NCBI RefSeq assembly: GCF_900113285.1
Contig: NZ_FOOT01000001.1
Span: forward strand, 248,001-312,000
Reading direction: 5' to 3'
DNA: 64,000 nucleotides
From: Pontibacter chinhatensis
GTDB taxonomy: Bacteria > Bacteroidota > Bacteroidia > Cytophagales > Hymenobacteraceae
Positions 60,481 through 64,000 of the stretch are shown here, piece after piece. The translations under genes were made by a program, and so were the position numbers. The stretch's first letter is position 1, and each line of letters opens with the position of its first letter. A model generated the notes under the pieces. The model did no database searches, was not told the DNA's origin, and was given only the letters and a program-made list of their open reading frames with translations.

Positions 60481-60823
60481 GGAAACGGCGCACCATTTCG
60501 AGCTGTGTTCGCGCCACCACCTCGCTCTTGGCGTCCGCATTCAACATGGTGAGCATATAGGCCATCGGCGACAGACGCCAATCCTGCACCACCTCCCCGT
60601 TGCGGGATCGGTAAACCGGTTTGAAATTTTCATGCAGGGGCACGTGCATGCAGCTGCATACTTCAGATGCCCGCCGGATGGCATGGCTTAACTCATCCAT
60701 ACTTTCGCAGCCTTGCTGTTGCAGCAGGTCTGAGGCATAGCAGGTCAGCTCCTTCTCGGCGAGGCTCTCCAGAAAATTCTCCAGTGGTGCGTAGGTGCGC
60801 GTTTGTTCAATGGTTACTAACAT
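60467..60823 (-). CDS. Conserved protein of unknown function
   Basis: This 118-residue soluble helical protein (MLVTIEQTRTYAPLENFLESLAEKELTCYASDLLQQQGCESMDELSHAIRRASEVCSCMHVPLHENFKPVYRS) has four cysteines, two in CSCMH, and a compact C-terminal helical region (AYMLTMLNADAKSEVV). It overlaps the 3' end of truC, and its ATG is 30 bases downstream of the stop of the co-chaperone gene on the same strand. Family not recognised; the CSC pattern could bind metal but no such family is known to me. Confidence 0.75.
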   Translation of the reverse strand: MLVTIEQTRTYAPLENFLESLAEKELTCYASDLLQQQGCESMDELSHAIRRASEVCSCMHVPLHENFKPVYRSRNGEVVQDWRLSPMAYMLTMLNADAKSEVVARTQLEMVRRFLNKA

Positions 60824-60852
60824 GGCAACGTTGGCTATAGGTCCGCAAACAA

Positions 60853-61782
60853 TCAGAATGCCCGCGCCTTGCTCAGTTCCCGGAGTCGCTCCAGCAAGTC
60901 GCGCTCCTCTGCACTGAGGCTGGTGGGCAGCTTTACCTCTATCTTTACGTAAAGATCGCCGTGTTGGCTGGCATGGCCGTAATGGGGCATCCCTTTCCCG
61001 CGCAGGCGCAGTGTTTTGCCGTTCTGGGTTCCGGCCGGAATTTTCAGCCGCACCAGGCCACTCATGGTGGGCACCTGGGCCTCGCCGCCCAGTATGGCAG
61101 TGTACATGTCCACGGGTAAGGTGGTGGTCAGGTCGTCTCCGCTGCGCTCAAAATGCGGGTCGGGTAGTACGCGCACGTTGATGTATAAGTCCCCTGCCGT
61201 GCCTCCGCCTGGTGCCGGTGCTCCCTTGCCCTTGATGCGCAGCACCTGTCCGTCCGAAACGCCGGGCTTTGTGGTGATGCGCAGCTGCTGCTCGTTTACA
61301 TTTAAAAGGCGGCTAGTTCCGGCATAAGCCTCCTGCAGGCTTATCTCCATATCGGCCTGGTAGTCCTGGCCTTTTGCGGGCCTATGCCCCCCAAAGCCTC
61401 CACGCGACCCGCCCCCAAAAAACTGCTCAAAGAAATCGGAGAAGCCGCTGCCACCTCCACCACTGCCAAAGATATCGCTGAAGTCGCCTTGATAGCCGCG
61501 GAACCCACCGCCGGGTTGACCGCCGTAGTACTGGCCACCTGCCCCGCCCTGCTGAAACTGCCGCCAGTTTGCTCCCAGCTGGTCGTACTGCTTGCGCTTC
61601 TCCTCATCGCCCAGCACCTCATAAGCCTCGCTCACGTCCTTAAACTTCTCCTCCGCCTCTTTGTCGCCTTTGTTTTTGTCCGGGTGATATTTCTTGGCTA
61701 AAGCACGGTAGGCCTTCTTTATCTCTGCCTGCGGTGCTTTCTTGTCAACGCCCAAGATTTTATAATAGTCCTTGTAATCCAT
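60853..61782 (-). CDS. DnaJ-like co-chaperone, CbpA type
   Basis: This 309-residue Hsp40 co-chaperone stimulates DnaK. It has a J domain (1-70) with HPD at residues 33-35, a Gly/Phe-rich linker (about 75-135, [35 protein letters not shown]), and two C-terminal peptide-binding domains (145-300). It lacks the Cys-rich zinc finger of DnaJ, so it belongs to the CbpA/DnaJ-class II group. The downstream gene on the same strand starts about 30 bases after it; upstream lies a terminator-like hairpin. Confidence 0.93.
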   Translation of the reverse strand: MDYKDYYKILGVDKKAPQAEIKKAYRALAKKYHPDKNKGDKEAEEKFKDVSEAYEVLGDEEKRKQYDQLGANWRQFQQGGAGGQYYGGQPGGGFRGYQGDFSDIFGSGGGGSGFSDFFEQFFGGGSRGGFGGHRPAKGQDYQADMEISLQEAYAGTSRLLNVNEQQLRITTKPGVSDGQVLRIKGKGAPAPGGGTAGDLYINVRVLPDPHFERSGDDLTTTLPVDMYTAILGGEAQVPTMSGLVRLKIPAGTQNGKTLRLRGKGMPHYGHASQHGDLYVKIEVKLPTSLSAEERDLLERLRELSKARAF

Positions 61783-61914
61783 ACTTCTCAGAGTTTCTAT
61801 TTCATACGTTTCTCACTAAGGCAGTTGTTTTCCGGCAGTTCCCTGAACAGAAAGCTATACTTGTATGATAGTTAAAGTCATACTTATAGCCTGCTCCGGA
61901 ACCGGCAGAACGAA

Positions 61915-61940
61915 AGAAGCACCGTTCTCACGGTGCTTCT
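61915..61940. terminator. Hairpin between the lipoprotein gene and the co-chaperone gene
   Basis: The stem AGAAGCACCGT / ACGGTGCTTCT has a 4-base loop. It lies 29 bases beyond the stop of the Pmp3-domain gene (minus strand). The T-tract is weak on both strands, so termination strength is uncertain. Confidence 0.6.
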
Positions 61941-61968
61941 CCTATTGTTGCTATACTAACAAATCTCG

Positions 61969-62592
61969 TTAGATCGTGTCCGTTACTACCAAGAGTGCGT
62001 GTATAATACCAGGTATAAAGAACAGGAGCGTCAGGATGATGTTGATCCAGAACGAAGTACCGATGCCATCGTGCAGGAATACAGCCAGCGGCGGAAGTAT
62101 AACTGCCAGGATGATCTCTACTACGGAGGTACGTGAGCCACTCTGGCGCATCATCTCCTTCACTTCTTTCTTCAGCTCTTTCTTCTCGGCCTTGGTCATG
62201 TCCGCCAGGCGCTCTTTGGCAAGGGCTAGTGCCTCGGCCTCAACAGAGGTCATCTCGCGCTCTTCCAGTTTCACTTCTTCCTTAACGGCTGGTGCTTTTA
62301 CCACAGCTGCAGATTTGCGTGGGGCCACAGCAGGCTCGGCTTTAACACTTGCTTCCAGCACAGGCTCTGCAGCAGGTGCAGTGGTTTCCGTTTCAGTAGC
62401 CATGGCCATTGCCAGGGATGGGGTAAGGTCTTCCACTTCCTCCACCTGAGGGGCTGGTTTGGCTTTTACAGGAGTGTTATAGGCCTCTGGTTTGGCCGGC
62501 GAAAATTTATAGTATTCTGTTGAGTTACAGGAGAAGAGGAATTGCCCTAGTGCCAGTACCACAACTAAATGAAGTAGATTCTTAATTCTCAT
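61969..62592 (-). CDS. Lipoprotein with C-terminal Pmp3/YqaE domain
   Basis: This 207-residue protein has a lipoprotein signal ending FLFSC, a long Ala/Pro/Glu/Lys-rich linker (about 25-140), a helical KEELKKEVKEMMR type segment, and a C-terminal Pmp3/YqaE membrane domain of two short hydrophobic spans (VVEIILAVILPPLAVFLHDGIGTSFWINIILTLLFFIPGIIHALLVV). Pmp3 proteins are usually only about 55 residues and affect membrane potential or salt stress. The fusion to a lipid-anchored linker is unusual: it would tie one membrane to another. The role is not known. Confidence 0.88.
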   Translation of the reverse strand: MRIKNLLHLVVVLALGQFLFSCNSTEYYKFSPAKPEAYNTPVKAKPAPQVEEVEDLTPSLAMAMATETETTAPAAEPVLEASVKAEPAVAPRKSAAVVKAPAVKEEVKLEEREMTSVEAEALALAKERLADMTKAEKKELKKEVKEMMRQSGSRTSVVEIILAVILPPLAVFLHDGIGTSFWINIILTLLFFIPGIIHALLVVTDTI

Positions 62593-62725
62593 AGTTTTTC
62601 CTTAAAGTTAAAAGTATGTATGCTGTTAATGAAACCTACACGTGCACAGGGAGTTGCTGCACCTGTAGGCAGATGCTAGTTTAAATACTACAAATGAAGA
62701 TATTTTGTTTTCCTAATACACAAAT

Positions 62726-63445
62726 TTAATCATTATCTCCATTCGTTTTATACTTTGCCTGCACTAGCTTCAGGCTTTGTTTTACGGATCGCTGCAGCTG
62801 CTTCCACTTTTCCCCGCCCTCCAGCGGGAACTTCTGGTTCACCTCCAGTTCGATACCAATGTACTGCCGGTCAGTAAATTTACGGCGTAAGTAAGTCGGA
62901 AAGCCATCGGAAACCCCTAAGTAGGGGTAGTTAAACCGCACCACCAGCTCAGGCTGCTGCTCGCGGAAGGCCTCTTTCCAGTCGCGGCAAAAATTACGCT
63001 CTCCCACCCGCTTCGGATCGTAGAGCAAGCCGATGTCCGCCTGCCGTTCCTCCCCGTCCAGCACGGGCGTAAAGCTGTGCACGGAGACATGGAGCACCTG
63101 GTGCCCCACCATCACCAGATCATGTATCAGCTCCTCCACGCGCTCCCGGTACGGATGGTAATGCTCCTTCAGGATCTTTTCCTGTTCCGGCTGGGGCAGC
63201 TTCCTGGTTATTTCCGAGAAGAGGTTCCGGTGGTGCAACGAGCGGTTCAGCTCCACGAGTAACCTTGAGGTAGTAGCGTAAAATGTTTTATCAGCTAAAT
63301 CGGTTAAGTTTTCTAACAGCTCCTGTGCGCCTATGTCATATCCTCTGTGCGATTGCAGGAGTTCTCTCGCATCGGTAAACAATCCTGCGTGTGCCGGCGG
63401 AATCTCGTTGCCGCCGTGCTCGCAGGTAATAAGGGTTTTCAGCAT
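62726..63445 (-). CDS. N-formylglutamate amidohydrolase family protein
   Basis: This 239-residue hydrolase family protein has the metal-site start LITCEHGGNEIPP, a second region HVSVHSFTPVLDGEERQADIGLLYDP, and the C-terminal YIGIELEVNQ. In histidine breakdown this family cleaves N-formylglutamate, but the many Bacteroidota members away from hut genes probably act on other amides. Its start overlaps the end of the upstream glutamate-cysteine ligase-like gene by 7 bases (63439-63445), so the pair is translationally linked and likely shares a pathway. No hut gene is nearby. Confidence 0.88.
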   Translation of the reverse strand: MLKTLITCEHGGNEIPPAHAGLFTDARELLQSHRGYDIGAQELLENLTDLADKTFYATTSRLLVELNRSLHHRNLFSEITRKLPQPEQEKILKEHYHPYRERVEELIHDLVMVGHQVLHVSVHSFTPVLDGEERQADIGLLYDPKRVGERNFCRDWKEAFREQQPELVVRFNYPYLGVSDGFPTYLRRKFTDRQYIGIELEVNQKFPLEGGEKWKQLQRSVKQSLKLVQAKYKTNGDND

Positions 63446-64000
63446 GGTTCATTTTGTAAAAATACGCCCCCTTTCTGCAGGCATACCGCCAACTGCTGGT
63501 ATACTTCCCGGATCTTCTCTTCCGTGGGCGCAGTGCCCAGGGCCGTCAGAATCCGCTTGGAAAGGTTGCCACGGGAAACAATAATATTTAAAGCGTTTGC
63601 CACCTCCGGCTGCTCATCCAGCGAGATAACGTCCTGCACCAGGTGCTTCCACAGCTCCCCTACAGTGCAATCCTCACTACAGTCGTAGCCAAAAAGGCGG
63701 ATGTAATCCTTATCGGCAAGTATGGCCTCCTGGCCTTTGGCAATTACTTCTAAAAGTATAGCCGAGAGACGGTCTTCGTGCCAGGACTTGAGCTCCTGCA
63801 GCGGCACCCAACGCTCCGCGATCAGCGCCTGTAAGACCATTACAATGGCCTGAAGTATAGCTAAGTCGGCCAAGGGGCTTTCCTGAATGTCCAGCAGGCG
63901 CACTTCGATGGTGTTGCGCTCGAAGCGGGCTATGGCACCACGAGAGTTAAGGAACTCCTCCTGCAGCGTGCCGTCCGGGTCGTAGGGAGCCACTTCGCGG
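63439..64000 (-). CDS. Glutamate-cysteine ligase/carboxylate-amine ligase family, C-terminal part
   Basis: Only the last roughly 187 residues are in the window, so the start lies beyond base 64000 (the GTG at 63993 is internal, since the frame stays open to the edge). The sequence (FLNSRGAIARFERNTIEVRLLDIQESPLADLAILQAIV ... LSKRILTALG) fits the GCS2/YbdK-type ATP-dependent carboxylate-amine ligases, which join amino acids by amide bonds. It overlaps the N-formylglutamate amidohydrolase family gene. The pairing suggests ligation plus hydrolysis of a glutamyl compound; the product is unknown. Confidence 0.8.
   Translation of the reverse strand, partial: REVAPYDPDGTLQEEFLNSRGAIARFERNTIEVRLLDIQESPLADLAILQAIVMVLQALIAERWVPLQELKSWHEDRLSAILLEVIAKGQEAILADKDYIRLFGYDCSEDCTVGELWKHLVQDVISLDEQPEVANALNIIVSRGNLSKRILTALGTAPTEEKIREVYQQLAVCLQKGGVFLQNEPC

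Larger units (their letters stand above)
796..63859. repeat. Highly iterated heptamer AAGTATA / TATACTT dispersed through the whole window
   Basis: By eye I count about 170 copies, roughly half in each orientation; base composition alone predicts about 6-8. About 70 lie in non-coding DNA and about 100 inside genes. The base after the core is most often A, giving AAGTATAA or AAGTATAAA. Exact examples are 796-802 (overlaps the gyrA stop), 8617-8623 (overlaps the P450 stop), 16280-16289 (palindromic form AAGTATACTT), 30580-30589, 32402-32408, 32924-32930, 38945-38956 and 63853-63859. The span given runs from the first to the last copy seen. The count is manual and may be off by several percent. 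The function is unknown. Confidence 0.9.

Noticed and set aside
796..63859. AAGTATA/TATACTT as a plain promoter -10 or -7 element
   Set aside because: It occurs equally on both strands and mostly inside genes, and it does not match TAnnTTTG spacing at most copies.
1..64000. CRISPR arrays, rRNA, tRNA, insertion sequence transposases, phage genes
   Set aside because: I found no evenly spaced direct repeats, no tRNA-like cloverleaf or rRNA sequence, and no transposase or phage structural protein among the frames.

Overview
The window is a 64 kb piece of a Bacteroidota chromosome. SusC/TonB-type receptors with carboxypeptidase-like N-terminal domains, many SPII lipoproteins, OmpA/TPR envelope proteins, LytS/LytTR signalling and the Bacteroidota -7 promoter element (TAnnTTTG) all point there. 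Gene content and style suggest the Cytophagales, most likely a Hymenobacteraceae such as Pontibacter; the genus is inference. About 57 protein genes are supported, plus one gene broken by a stop codon. I saw no rRNA, tRNA, CRISPR array, prophage or intact insertion sequence.

Layout. 1-10.9 kb: the 3' end of gyrA, a TPR protein, lipoproteins, an M48 protease, a cell-wall amidase, a CYP152-type peroxygenase P450, a small outer-membrane barrel and a nucleotide pyrophosphatase-like enzyme. 11-14.3 kb: a beta-CASP nuclease, a non-coding mosaic of palindromic repeats, then a RES/Xre toxin-antitoxin pair with a repeated operator-like site. 14.4-18.7 kb: twin TPR proteins, an AraC-methyltransferase fusion, an OmpA lipoprotein, a nested inverted repeat and a DUF2062 protein. 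19-32 kb: two large outer-membrane receptors, two AraC regulators, an acyltransferase, a DMT exporter, a LytS/LytT two-component pair and an AI-2E family permease. 32-39 kb: a DbpA-type helicase, a second copy of the repeat mosaic, rmuC, a lipoprotein and an M2 peptidase. 39-42 kb: an AT-rich accessory stretch with an OmpA lipoprotein, a rifampin ADP-ribosyltransferase, the interrupted membrane-protein gene and an orphan. 42-64 kb: a sirtuin, a TonB receptor behind a DtxR-like palindrome, DoxX, riboflavin synthase, Pcm, thioesterase, a TlpA-like lipoprotein, gatB, alaS, MerR, dprA, panE, a CDF transporter, small conserved proteins, truC, a CbpA-type co-chaperone, a Pmp3-domain lipoprotein, an N-formylglutamate amidohydrolase family protein and the end of a glutamate-cysteine ligase-like gene.

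The most striking signal is not a gene. The heptamer AAGTATA (TATACTT on the other strand) occurs about 170 times by my manual scan, where composition alone predicts roughly 6-8. It occurs on both strands in about equal numbers, inside genes and between them. It overlaps stop codons, sits just upstream of starts, and forms the outer part of long inverted repeats at bidirectional terminators. It is dense in some genes (dprA, acyltransferase, AraC-methyltransferase, helicase) and absent or nearly so in others (the 2.8 kb receptor at 19 kb, the M2 peptidase, alaS). This resembles uptake-sequence or HIP1-type iterated motifs, and I know of no described equivalent in this phylum.
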